Shown here: positions 1 through 7,503 of the stretch, piece by piece
Numbering within the stretch: the stretch's first letter is position 1
How the letters are laid out: every line of letters begins with the position of its first letter
Origin: Acetobacteraceae bacterium
GTDB lineage: Bacteria > Pseudomonadota > Alphaproteobacteria > Acetobacterales > Acetobacteraceae
Reading direction: 5' to 3'
Assembly: GCA_025360065.1 (NCBI GenBank)
Contig: JANYCX010000130.1
Location: forward strand, 1 to 40,397
DNA: 40,397 nt
Made by a program: the position numbers and the translations under genes
The notes under the pieces: model-generated
Database searches by the model: none
What the model was told of the DNA's origin: nothing
What the model saw: the letters and a program-made list of their open reading frames with translations, nothing else

Positions 1-297
1 CATCGCGGCGATCAGTTCGGCTTCGGTGATCACCCCCTGGCGCAGCAAATGCGCGGTGATGGCGCGGATCCAACGCTGGTAGTACGAAAGGCGAAGGTAA
101 TCGGCTTCCGGAATGGCTTCGATGTTGCGGCGCAATTCATCGACCCCCATCACCTTCTTGCCGCCGAGAATGCCCCTGATGGCATCGACTGCCCGGTCAA
201 AATCATTCAGCGCGTGCGGTTCAGCATCCACCGCCTCGCACATAAATTTCGATACGCCGCCAAGGTCGTGCATGGCACGGGGAGTTGTTTCGCTCAT
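1..297 (-). CDS. Nitrile hydratase beta-subunit-like protein, N-terminal part
   Basis: The reading frame starts at the ATG at 297 and runs off the left edge after 99 codons. The visible protein opens with MSETTPRAMHDLGG and later has LSYYQRWIRAITAHLLRQ followed by GVITEAEL. These correspond to the start and to the helical YYEHW...GV(I/L)T segment of nitrile hydratase beta subunits and related thiocyanate-hydrolase subunits. That family pairs with a metal-binding alpha subunit, which would lie off-window. The start is four bases after the stop of the NTF2-like gene, so the two are almost certainly cotranscribed, together with the molybdoenzyme upstream. The substrate cannot be told from this fragment, and it could be a stand-alone beta-like protein. 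Confidence 0.65.
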   Translation of the reverse strand, partial: MSETTPRAMHDLGGVSKFMCEAVDAEPHALNDFDRAVDAIRGILGGKKVMGVDELRRNIEAIPEADYLRLSYYQRWIRAITAHLLRQGVITEAELIAAM

Positions 298-301
298 GAT
301 G

Positions 302-682
302 TCAGGCCGCCCAGCTTGACCGGCCCTGGATTGCCCAGCGCCCGTCCTTGAAGGTTACGATATACAGCGACTTATAGGACCCGATCGCCGTCCCGTCTGC
401 CCGGTAGCGGGTGAACTGAACCCGGAAATGCACTTTGTTGGGCCCGACATCGATCGGCTCGACATAATCCCATGCGGTCTTCGCCCAGCCTTCCGACTGG
501 CCCAGGCGTCCCCAGACGAGATTGGAAAAATCGGCTGGGGTTTCCATCACCGTCACCTTGCCACTGTGGAAGCGGACATGCGGGAAGTGGAACCAGGTGC
601 TGCGCAGCGCCTCGGCGTCCTCGGCGTTGAAGGCAGCCATGAAGCCGTCCATCGCGGCGCGGGCGGCGGTTAGATCATCCAT
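302..682 (-). CDS. NTF2-like (SnoaL-type) small protein
   Basis: The protein has 126 residues starting MDDLTAARAAMDGFMAAF. The start at 682 is preceded by an AGGAAAGAGG ribosome-binding site, which favours it over a longer in-frame extension. The pattern of an N-terminal helix (FMAAFNAEDAEALRSTW), then alternating strands (VHFRVQFTRYRADG, YKSLYIVTFKDGRWAI), is that of the NTF2/SnoaL cone fold. That fold serves as a ligand-binding pocket or small isomerase/hydrolase. No catalytic residues can be assigned. It sits 19 bases after the molybdoenzyme and 4 bases before the nitrile-hydratase-like gene, so a role in the same pathway is inferred. Confidence 0.75.
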   Translation of the reverse strand: MDDLTAARAAMDGFMAAFNAEDAEALRSTWFHFPHVRFHSGKVTVMETPADFSNLVWGRLGQSEGWAKTAWDYVEPIDVGPNKVHFRVQFTRYRADGTAIGSYKSLYIVTFKDGRWAIQGRSSWAA

Positions 683-701
683 TGCGTTTGCCTCTTTCCT
701 G

Positions 702-2777
702 TCATTCCGCCGCCACTGCCAAAGCGGCCGCCGCATCGCGCACCCAGATCGCGGTATCGTGAAACACTGCCCCGCCCGCGGGAAACGCTGGTGCGTCCGA
801 CGTCAGCGCGTTGACCCCCACGCCACCTCTATGAGCGGCCGCCGGCCAGACGCTTTCCGCCACCACGACGCCGGGCTGCAAGCCGTCGAAAATCTTTGCG
901 TGGAGCAACACCTCGCCCCGCATATTGCCGAGCTGCACCAGCCCGCCATCGACCACCCCGATCCTTGCGGCGTCAACGGGATGGATCAGCAGGCTCGGCC
1001 GGCCCTCGCGCTTTTGCGATGTCGGGGTTTCGGTGAAGGTCGAATTGAGGAATTGCCGCGCCGGCGCCGTCACCAGGCGGAACGGATAGGCCTCGCTCGC
1101 CTGGTCATGGGCGTTGAACTGGTCGGGGAGAACGGGCATCCCGGCATGGTCGGGGCCGATCTTGCTCCAATCGGCGGCGAAATGGAATTTCTTGTCGGCA
1201 TGCCCAAACCCGGTCAGGAAATGCGCGTCCTCGAACGGCGGCATGATATCGAACCAGTGTCCCGCCTGCACCTCGGCGGCGGACGGCCAGCCCGAGGCGC
1301 GCAGGGTTTCATCCACAATCGCCATCGCCGACATACCAAACCCGCGATGCTCTGCCCCCAGCAACGCAGCCAGCGCGGAAATAACTTCATGGTTGGACCG
1401 GCATTCCCCAGGCGGCGCGATCAGCTTGGCGCCAATCTGGATATGGCTATGGGCGCTGGCGCCGTAGAGGTCGTCATGTTCCATGAACATCGTCGCCGGC
1501 AGCACCACATCGGCGAGCAACGCGGTTTCGGTCATGAATTGTTCGTGCACCGCGACGAACAAATCGTCGCGCAACAGCCCGCGCCGCACCTTGTTGCTGT
1601 CGGGTGCCACCAGCGCCGGGTTGCTGTTCTGCACCAGCATGGCACGCACCGGTTGCCCGCCATCCTCGCCGGTCAGAATTGCGCCAATCCGGCTCATATC
1701 CAGCACGCGGGTCCTGGCATCGACCGCATCCAGGCCTTCGATCAGGGTTTTATCCCAATGATAGATTGATCGCTGGCCCCATAGCGCGCCGCCGCCCTCG
1801 TGCTGCCAGGCGCCGGTCACGGTTGGCAGGCAGGTCACCGCATGCAGCGCGGTTGCGCCATTGCGCATCCGGGTGAAGCCATAGCCGCTGCGGATGAAGC
1901 TGCGCGGGGTGGAATTATACAGCGCGCCAAATGCCTCGATCTCGGCCACTGTCAGCCCGGTGATGTCCGCCGCCCAGGCGGGCCCGCGCGTTGCCAGATG
2001 CGCTTCCAGCCGGTCCGGGCAATCGGCATATGTCGCCATGTAGGCGCGATCCGCGTGCCCATCACGGAACGCGATGTGCATGACAGCGCACGCCAAAGCC
2101 GCATCGGTGCCTGGCCGCAGCGCCAGATGCATGTCGGCAACCAGCGCGGTCCCGGTGCGATAAGGATCGATCACCACCAGCTTGGCGCCGCGTTCCTTGC
2201 GGGCGCGGGTGATATGGGTCATCGCGTTGACCTGGGTCGCGACCGGATTGCCGCCCCAGACCACGATCAGGTCAGACTTCGCCATCTCCCGCGAATCCGG
2301 CCCGGCAAAACGCCCAACGCCGGCTTGCCAGCCCGATTCACACACTGCGGTGCAAATCGTCTTGCCCATCCGCGCGTAGCCCATGACATGGCGCAGCCGG
2401 TTGATGCCGTCACGCTGCACCAGCCCCATGGTTCCGGCATAATAATAGGGCCAAACGCTTTGCGCCCCGTGGTCGCGCGTGGCCTGCTGGAATGCCTCCG
2501 CAATGCGGCCAAGCGCCTCGTCCCAGCCAATTTGGCGAAACTGGCCGCTGCCCTTCGGCCCGGTGCGCAACAAGGGATGGGTCAGCCGATCCGGGTGATG
2601 GATGCGTTCCGCGTAGCGCGAAACCTTCCCGCAGATCACCCCAGCGGTGTAGTCGTTGCCCTTCGCCCCACGCACCGCACCAATACGGACGCCATCATGC
2701 ACCTCCACTTCTAAAGCGCAGGTGGACGGGCAATCATGCGGGCAAACCGAGTGCTGGGTGGCGATCAAAGCAGGCAT
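702..2777 (-). CDS. Molybdopterin oxidoreductase (DMSO reductase family)
   Basis: This 691-residue protein starts MPALIATQHSVCPHDCPSTC. Cys12, Cys16, Cys20 and Cys49 (VICGK) form the N-terminal 4Fe-4S site typical of bis-MGD enzymes. The next segment, RYAERIHHPDRLTHPLLR, is standard for the family, as are WGGNPVATQ and QNSNPAL in the cofactor-binding domains. The C-terminal domain includes VTAPARQFLNSTF and QLGNMRGEVLLHA. There is no twin-arginine signal, so a cytoplasmic enzyme is likely. An extended in-frame start up to 2900 exists, but it would add low-quality sequence and overlap the divergent gene. The electron partner and substrate are unknown. It is the first gene of a minus-strand operon whose divergent neighbour is a ModE-like protein. 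Confidence 0.9.
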   Translation of the reverse strand: MPALIATQHSVCPHDCPSTCALEVEVHDGVRIGAVRGAKGNDYTAGVICGKVSRYAERIHHPDRLTHPLLRTGPKGSGQFRQIGWDEALGRIAEAFQQATRDHGAQSVWPYYYAGTMGLVQRDGINRLRHVMGYARMGKTICTAVCESGWQAGVGRFAGPDSREMAKSDLIVVWGGNPVATQVNAMTHITRARKERGAKLVVIDPYRTGTALVADMHLALRPGTDAALACAVMHIAFRDGHADRAYMATYADCPDRLEAHLATRGPAWAADITGLTVAEIEAFGALYNSTPRSFIRSGYGFTRMRNGATALHAVTCLPTVTGAWQHEGGGALWGQRSIYHWDKTLIEGLDAVDARTRVLDMSRIGAILTGEDGGQPVRAMLVQNSNPALVAPDSNKVRRGLLRDDLFVAVHEQFMTETALLADVVLPATMFMEHDDLYGASAHSHIQIGAKLIAPPGECRSNHEVISALAALLGAEHRGFGMSAMAIVDETLRASGWPSAAEVQAGHWFDIMPPFEDAHFLTGFGHADKKFHFAADWSKIGPDHAGMPVLPDQFNAHDQASEAYPFRLVTAPARQFLNSTFTETPTSQKREGRPSLLIHPVDAARIGVVDGGLVQLGNMRGEVLLHAKIFDGLQPGVVVAESVWPAAAHRGGVGVNALTSDAPAFPAGGAVFHDTAIWVRDAAAALAVAAE

Positions 2778-2852
2778 CCCCGAACGTTTGAGGCAGGAGA
2801 TTGATCCACTGCCCATTGATCCGCAACCGCGCGCGTGTTTGGCTGCCAAGCG

Positions 2853-3239
2853 ATGACCATCACCCCCTCCCGCTCTGTCCCCTCGCAAGCGCCAGCGCAC
2901 CGGATCAGCATCCGGCTTGATCTTGCGTCGGGCGCCCGCATTGGCCCAGGCAAAGTCGCGGTGTTGGAGGAAATTGCCCGCAGCGGATCAATCTCGGCCG
3001 CCGGGCGGGTGTTGAAAATGTCCTACCGCCGCGCCTGGGAGCTGGTCGAGGACCTCAACCGCCATCTCGGCACCCCGGTTGTCGCAACCGCTGCCGGCGG
3101 CGCGCGGGGCGGTGGTGCGCGCCTGACCGTGGCGGGTGCTGCCCTGGTCGCCGAGTATCGCGCGATCGAGGCCGCCAGCGCGGCCGTCGCCACCCCGCAT
3201 CTTGCCGCCCTGACCACGGCCTTTGGAGCCAGTGAATGA
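2853..3239 (+). CDS. ModE N-terminal-like winged-helix regulator
   Basis: This 128-residue protein is read from the ATG at 2853; a GTG six codons upstream (2835) is an alternative. Residues around GPGKVAVLEEIARSGSIS, AAGRVLKMSYRRAWELVEDL and GGGARLTVAG match the LysR-like winged helix of ModE, the molybdate-responsive repressor. The C-terminal molybdate-binding (TOBE/Mop) domains are missing, so molybdate sensing cannot be assumed. The start lies 75 bases from the divergent start of the molybdopterin oxidoreductase, which makes that operon the obvious target. The stop overlaps the next gene by four bases (ATGA). Confidence 0.85.
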   Translation: MTITPSRSVPSQAPAHRISIRLDLASGARIGPGKVAVLEEIARSGSISAAGRVLKMSYRRAWELVEDLNRHLGTPVVATAAGGARGGGARLTVAGAALVAEYRAIEAASAAVATPHLAALTTAFGASE

Positions 3240-3688
3240 CCCCGGTTTACGACGATCTTCTCAGTGATCTGCGCGGCCTGTTCGATGGCGAAACCGACCT
3301 GATCGCCAATGCCGCCAATGCCGCCGCCGCGATGTGGCAGTATCTGCCGGACATCAACTGGGCGGGATTTTACTTCTTGAAAGGCGATATTTTGGTGCTC
3401 GGCCCGTTCGCCGGCAAGCCGGCCTGCGTGCGCATCCCGCTTGGGCGAGGCGTTTGCGGCACCGCCGCCGCCAACCGCGCAACCATCGTGGTGCCGGATG
3501 TCCATGCTTTCCCCGGCCACATCGCCTGCGACAGCGCCTCCAATTCCGAGATCGTCGTGCCGCTGATCCGTAACGGGGTGGTAATTGGGGTGCTCGACAT
3601 CGACAGCCCGCGCCTCGACCGCTTCCAACACGATGACCGCATTGGCTGCGAAGCCGTTGCGTCTTTGTTCATCAAGGCGCTCGGCTGA
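3236..3688 (+). CDS. msrC: Free methionine-(R)-sulfoxide reductase (GAF domain)
   Basis: This enzyme reduces free L-methionine-(R)-sulfoxide in the cytoplasm using thioredoxin. The 150-residue protein is a single GAF domain, the normal length for fRMsr. The three family cysteines are at Cys64 (GKPACVRIPLGRG), Cys74 (GVCGTAAA) and Cys98 (HIACDSASNSEIVVPL). The surrounding residues, including DVHAFPGHIACD, are almost those of the characterised enterobacterial enzyme. It is translationally coupled on both sides: ATGA overlap with the regulator, and TGATG overlap with the ABC ATPase. A link to oxidative repair of methionine is known for the family; why it travels with these neighbours is not clear. 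Confidence 0.95.
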   Translation: MTPVYDDLLSDLRGLFDGETDLIANAANAAAAMWQYLPDINWAGFYFLKGDILVLGPFAGKPACVRIPLGRGVCGTAAANRATIVVPDVHAFPGHIACDSASNSEIVVPLIRNGVVIGVLDIDSPRLDRFQHDDRIGCEAVASLFIKALG

Positions 3689-5499
3689 TGGCGCTTCTTG
3701 ATGTTCGCGGTCTCAGCGTTGCATTCCCTGGCGAAAACGGCCCGGTTGAAGTGGTGCACGGCCTCAACCTGACCGTCGAGCCAGGGGAAACCGTGGCCGT
3801 GGTCGGCGAGTCGGGTTCCGGCAAATCCGTCACCGCTTTGGCCATCACCCGCCTGCTCGACCATGCCGGCGGGCGCATCACCGCCGGCGCGATCAACTTC
3901 ACCGACACCTCCGGCCGATTGCGCGATCTGGTGCTTGAACCCGCCGAGGCGATGCGCACCCTGCGCGGCCCCGAAATCGCCATGGTGTTCCAGGAGCCGA
4001 TGTCGAGCCTGAACCCGGTGCTGACTGTCGGGCGCCAGATTGCCGAGGGTATCATCCTGCACCAAGGCCTGTCGGAAACCGCCGCGACCGCCGAGGCCCG
4101 ACGCCTGCTGGAAGTGGTGCGGATCCCCGATGCCGCAAGCCAACTGGGCCGCTACCCGTTCCAATTGTCGGGCGGGATGCGCCAGCGGGTGATGATCGCC
4201 ATTGCGCTGTCCTGCCGTCCACGTTTGCTGATCGCCGATGAGCCGACCACCGCGCTCGATGTCACCGTCCAGGCGCAAGTCCTGCGCCTGATGCGCAGCC
4301 TGCAAAAAGAACTTGGCATGGGCCTGATCTTTATCACCCATGACATGGGGGTGGTTGCCGAAATGGCCGATCGGGTTGTCGTCATGCAGCATGGCGATGT
4401 GGTCGAAACCGGCGATATTGAACCGATCTTCCATGCCCCGCAGCATCCCTACACCAAGATGCTGCTCGCGGCGGTGCCGGTGTTGGGCGCACTCGCCGAC
4501 CACGCCTTGCCGGCGCCATTCCAAATCGCCGGCGCTGCGATGGAAATGCAGGACACCGTCCGTCACGACGCAACCCCGGTGCTGCAACTCGATGCACTCA
4601 CCACCCGTTTCGATGTCCGACGTAGGTTCCGCCTCGCCGGCCGTATCCACGCCGCCGAGCAAATCAGCCTGACCGTGCAACCCGGCGAAACCCTGGCATT
4701 GGTCGGCGAAAGTGGCTGCGGCAAGACCACCACCGGGCGCAGCATCATCCGGCTGGAAACGCCGCGTTCAGGCAGCATCATGGTCAATGGCGAGGATGTC
4801 TCCCGCCTCACCCGCACCACCGAAAAGCATTTGCGCCGCGCGGTGCAGTTCGTGTTCCAGGACCCGTTCGCCTCGCTCGACCCGCGCCTGACCATCGGGT
4901 TTTCGATCGCCGAGCCAATCCACACCCATCGCCTCGCCCGCGGCGCGGCGGTGCAGGACCGCGTTCAATCGCTGCTGGTCCAGGTCGGCTTGCCGGCCGA
5001 TTACGCCAACCGCTACCCCCACGAAATGTCCGGCGGCCAGCGCCAGCGCGTCTGCATCGCCCGCGCGCTCGCCAGCGAACCCAGCCTGATTATCGCCGAT
5101 GAAGCGGTGGCTGCCCTCGACGTCTCGATCCGCGCCCAGGTGGTGAATTTGCTGATGGAATTGCAAGCCCGCCTGGGCCTGGCCTATCTGTTCATCAGCC
5201 ACGACATGGCGGTGGTCGAACGGGTCAGCCATCGCGTCGCAGTGATGTATCTCGGCCAGATCGTCGAGATCGGCCCGCGCCAGGCGGTCTTCAACGATCC
5301 CCAGCACGCCTATACCCGGCGGTTGCTCGCCGCCGTCCCGGTCCCCGATCCGCGCCGGCGCGCGGCGCTGGAAGAACTCGACGAGAGCGAAGTCCCCAGC
5401 CCGTTGCGACGGTTGGATGATCTGCCGGTTGTCGCCCCGCTGGTGCGGGTTGGCGATCAGCATTTTGTCGCGCGGCATAGCGTGGGGGGGTTGTACTAG
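3688..5499 (+). CDS. Fused two-domain peptide/nickel-type ABC transporter ATP-binding protein
   Basis: This 603-residue protein has two complete nucleotide-binding domains, as in GsiA, YejF or a DppD-DppF fusion. The first has Walker A GESGSGKS (residues 40-47), signature LSGGMRQRV and Walker [13 protein letters not shown]. The second has [18 protein letters not shown] and [12 protein letters not shown]. Each is followed by the oligopeptide-family C-terminal extension ([24 protein letters not shown]). Such proteins energise import of di/oligopeptides, glutathione or microcin-like peptides. No permease or binding protein is next to it, so it is an orphan ATPase here and its substrate cannot be inferred. 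The start overlaps the fRMsr stop by one base. Confidence 0.9.
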   Translation: MALLDVRGLSVAFPGENGPVEVVHGLNLTVEPGETVAVVGESGSGKSVTALAITRLLDHAGGRITAGAINFTDTSGRLRDLVLEPAEAMRTLRGPEIAMVFQEPMSSLNPVLTVGRQIAEGIILHQGLSETAATAEARRLLEVVRIPDAASQLGRYPFQLSGGMRQRVMIAIALSCRPRLLIADEPTTALDVTVQAQVLRLMRSLQKELGMGLIFITHDMGVVAEMADRVVVMQHGDVVETGDIEPIFHAPQHPYTKMLLAAVPVLGALADHALPAPFQIAGAAMEMQDTVRHDATPVLQLDALTTRFDVRRRFRLAGRIHAAEQISLTVQPGETLALVGESGCGKTTTGRSIIRLETPRSGSIMVNGEDVSRLTRTTEKHLRRAVQFVFQDPFASLDPRLTIGFSIAEPIHTHRLARGAAVQDRVQSLLVQVGLPADYANRYPHEMSGGQRQRVCIARALASEPSLIIADEAVAALDVSIRAQVVNLLMELQARLGLAYLFISHDMAVVERVSHRVAVMYLGQIVEIGPRQAVFNDPQHAYTRRLLAAVPVPDPRRRAALEELDESEVPSPLRRLDDLPVVAPLVRVGDQHFVARHSVGGLY

Positions 5500-5518
5500 A
5501 CCGTAGACCCTTCAGGCC

Positions 5519-5558
5519 TTCTCCCTCTCCCACCCTGGAGTGGCGCGCCGGGGTGAGG
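5519..5558. repeat. Intergenic palindromic repeat remnant (CCCTCTCC...CGGGGTGAGGG type)
   Basis: A C-rich arm CTCCCTCTCCCACCC is followed by GCGCGCC and a G-rich arm CGGGGTGAGGG, giving an imperfect hairpin just after the ABC ATPase gene. The right arm recurs at 26590-26600. The pattern resembles the widespread alphaproteobacterial CCCTCACCCCGG intergenic repeat, which is an association from memory. It may act as a weak transcription terminator. Confidence 0.4.
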
Positions 5559-5604
5559 GCGCTGCCGCAATGCTCCCCAGCAGAAATCTCGTCAGAACAA
5601 GCCA

Positions 5605-5690
5605 TTGCGACGCAATCGATCGCAAGCCACTATTACGACACGATATTTTTTCCCCTTGCACTTTTATTTATTTCGATATCGTAACAATTA
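5605..5690 (-). repeat. Conserved 3' flank of cassette copy A: two stacked inverted repeats
   Basis: Downstream of the minus-strand cassette gene lie two inverted repeats. The first is TTGCGA (5605-5610) with TCGCAA (5620-5625) over a 9-base loop. The second is TTACGA (5633-5638) with TCGTAA (5679-5684) over an AT-rich 40-base loop. The same two repeats, in the same order and at nearly the same distance from the stop codon, follow copy B at 25805-25877. The AT-rich interior contrasts with the surrounding GC-rich DNA. It could be a terminator, a small structured RNA or the end of a mobile unit. Confidence 0.6.
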
Positions 5691-5712
5691 GGACGCAATT
5701 CCGCCATTCCCC

Positions 5713-6270
5713 TCACCCACGCGACGCAACAACCTCGCACGTCCCAACCACCCCAGGCAACCCGCCCGGCTCCAGACGCTGTCCCACAATATCCTCCCGC
5801 TCCGCACGTATAATCACCGGTGTCAGCACCGCCGACACTCCGAGCATCCGACAGATCGGCCGCAATATCCGCCCAGCCCGAGGTGCCTCCACCAGCGCCG
5901 CCTGCGTCGCAACCTCGGCAAGCAACGCGTCCAATTGCGCCAAAAAGCCCGCCGCCTCCCACCCAAGCTCGCGCACAATCCACCCGCGCCCCGACGGCAA
6001 AGCCACCGGCCGTGCCCGCGCTTCATCAGTCCGATCCGCCCGCACCCGCGTCGGCCGAGCCGGCGCCGACGGCCGCGTCAAAGCCCGGCAAAACCGCCGC
6101 ACTGCCCGGTTGAGCCGGCCCCACAGCAGCAAGGTGAACCCAGCCAGATGCGGCATCTTCACGAACCGCCGCGCAATCAACGCCCCCAACCCCGCCATGA
6201 TCGCAGCAAAACGCCGCGCCAACTCTGGCGCGGTGTCTGGCAGACCGAAGGGGGTTGCTGATATGTTCAT
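5713..6270 (-). CDS. Protein of unknown function, cassette copy A (paralogue of the 25904-26473 gene)
   Basis: I do not recognise a named family. The 185-residue protein is read from the ATG at 6270 (MNISATPFGLPDTAPELARR); a GTG at 6285 is possible. It is basic and rich in Ala, Arg and Leu. An N-terminal helical part includes IMAGLGALIARRF and KMPHLAGFTLLLWGRLNRAV. A linker is followed by LPSGRGWIVRELGWEAA and AGRILRPICRMLGV, with a Pro/Val-rich tail. The paralogue 20 kb away shares these blocks nearly unchanged, while the linker and extreme ends differ, as expected for a protein under selection. No signal peptide or catalytic motif is seen. It is monocistronic and convergent with the ABC ATPase gene. 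Confidence 0.75.
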   Translation of the reverse strand: MNISATPFGLPDTAPELARRFAAIMAGLGALIARRFVKMPHLAGFTLLLWGRLNRAVRRFCRALTRPSAPARPTRVRADRTDEARARPVALPSGRGWIVRELGWEAAGFLAQLDALLAEVATQAALVEAPRAGRILRPICRMLGVSAVLTPVIIRAEREDIVGQRLEPGGLPGVVGTCEVVASRG

Positions 6271-6301
6271 GATTTGTTCAACCACGAATCACATCGCCGC
6301 T

Positions 6302-6319
6302 GCAAGCTTTTTCGTCGTC
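6302..6319 (-). promoter_or_regulatory. Conserved upstream box of cassette copy A
   Basis: On the gene strand the box reads GACGACGAAAAAGCTTGC and lies about 30 bases before the start codon. The equivalent box at 26506-26523 upstream of copy B is GACGACAAAAAAGCTTGC. The surrounding non-coding bases are much less alike. It may be a promoter element, an operator, or the left boundary of the duplicated unit. Confidence 0.45.
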
Positions 6320-6590
6320 CCCCACGCCGCACTGGCAGGATAAGGCCAAGTATGGGCGGCCCAACCGAAAGTCGGATCACGCCCGACATGCGCGACGGCG
6401 GGTTTCGAGTCTATCGGCAACCGCGCCTTTCATAACGGCGCGCAACTGCGCTTCGCTGGGCTGGGCTGGTTTGGTCGAAATCCAGGATGTCCATTGCAAT
6501 TCTTCTATCGTCAAACTTATCACAAAACCCACCCACCTCACACCACAATCCCCCCTCCCCAACGCCCCCCCAACCGCCTAAACTCCCCCC
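6320..6590. other. Intergenic region with a C-rich leader before lutA
   Basis: No convincing gene is seen. A minus-strand frame of 61 codons (6377-6562) has no ribosome-binding site and no recognisable similarity. The last 70 bases before lutA (about 6520-6590) are strongly C-rich and A-rich on the plus strand, with runs of CCCCCC and almost no G. The lutA start therefore has no Shine-Dalgarno sequence. No terminator or promoter could be assigned. Confidence 0.4.
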
Positions 6591-7364
6591 ATGACCCCGC
6601 CCCCCCGCGTTGCCCTGTTCGTCACCTGCCTGGTCGATCTCCATCGCCCCAGCGTTGGGTTCGCTGCCATTCGCCTGCTGGAAGCCGCCGGCTGCCAGGT
6701 GGACGTGCCGCGCGCCCAGACCTGTTGTGGCCAGCCGGCCTATAATTCCGGCGATCGCGCCACTGCCCGCGACCTCGCGCGCGGTATCATCGACGCCTTC
6801 GCCGGCTACGACTACATCGTTGTCCCCAGCGGGTCTTGCGGTGGGATGTTGCGGGATCATGTCCCCGGCCTTTTCGAGGATGACCCTGAATTGCGCCGCC
6901 GTGCCGATGTCATGGCGGCTAAAACCTACGAACTGGTCAGTTTCCTCACCGATATGCGCGGCATGACCGACCCGCAGGCGGCCTATGCCGGCACCGTCAC
7001 CTATCACGATAGTTGCGCGGGCTTGCGCGAACTCGGGGTCCGCGACCAACCCCGGGCATTGTTGGGCAAAGTTGCGGGCCTGACGCTCACCGAAATGGCC
7101 GAACCCGAGGTTTGTTGCGGTTTCGGCGGGACGTTCTGCGTCAAATACCCCGACATTTCCACCCGCATGGTCGCCGACAAAACCCGCGATATTGCCGCGA
7201 CCGGTGCGGATACGCTGCTCGCTGGTGACATGGGGTGTTTGCTCAACATGGCTGGGCGTTTGGCGCGGGAGGGGAGCAACATTCAGGTGCGGCATGTGGC
7301 CGAGGTGCTGGCCGGGATGACGCAGGAATTGCCGGCGATTGGGAGGGCGAGAGATGGCAGGTAG
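6591..7364 (+). CDS. lutA: L-lactate oxidation complex subunit LutA ((Fe-S)-binding)
   Basis: LutA is one of three subunits of the LutABC (YkgEFG) complex that oxidises L-lactate to pyruvate in the cytoplasm. The 257-residue length is normal. The protein opens MTPPPRVALFVTCLVDL and carries the two cysteine-rich CCG modules of the family. The first has CCGQPAYNSGD with SGSCGGML; the second has TYHDSCAGLRELG with CCGFGGTFCVKY. The ATG at 6591 is the only plausible start, although the upstream leader is C-rich with no ribosome-binding site. lutB follows after 139 bases that hold a palindromic repeat, an unusually wide gap for a lut operon. Confidence 0.93.
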   Translation: MTPPPRVALFVTCLVDLHRPSVGFAAIRLLEAAGCQVDVPRAQTCCGQPAYNSGDRATARDLARGIIDAFAGYDYIVVPSGSCGGMLRDHVPGLFEDDPELRRRADVMAAKTYELVSFLTDMRGMTDPQAAYAGTVTYHDSCAGLRELGVRDQPRALLGKVAGLTLTEMAEPEVCCGFGGTFCVKYPDISTRMVADKTRDIAATGADTLLAGDMGCLLNMAGRLAREGSNIQVRHVAEVLAGMTQELPAIGRARDGR

Positions 7365-7417
7365 ATCCTGTATCCTGACCAAGATAAATTGCGCCGCCAA
7401 ACAATCCCAAGTCCCAA

Positions 7418-7475
7418 GCCAACGGCAACAAAGTATCAAAAAGTTTTTTTGGTTCTTTTTGTTCACAAAAAGAAC
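7418..7475 (+). repeat. Dispersed palindromic repeat, copy 1 (lutA-lutB gap)
   Basis: The element runs from GCCAACGGC (7418-7426) through AAAGTTTTTTT to a perfect hairpin: GTTCTTTTTG (7452-7461), loop TTCA, CAAAAAGAAC (7466-7475). The same arrangement occurs inverted at 25714-25769 after ugpC. Two copies in one window with matching internal order indicate a dispersed intergenic element. Here it interrupts the lut operon and may attenuate or process the transcript between lutA and lutB. Confidence 0.65.
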
Positions 7476-7503
7476 ACCTTTTTTCCTGAGGCAGCGTCCC
7501 TAA

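Noticed and set aside
522-1769. Long plus-strand open frame of 415 codons opposite the molybdoenzyme
   Set aside because: It is antisense to a well-conserved enzyme, is rich in His, Arg and Gln as typical of a reverse-frame shadow, and shows no family motif.
6377-6562. Short minus-strand frame between cassette A and lutA
   Set aside because: No ribosome-binding site, no similarity recognised, and part of it is opposite the C-rich leader; kept only as an intergenic note.
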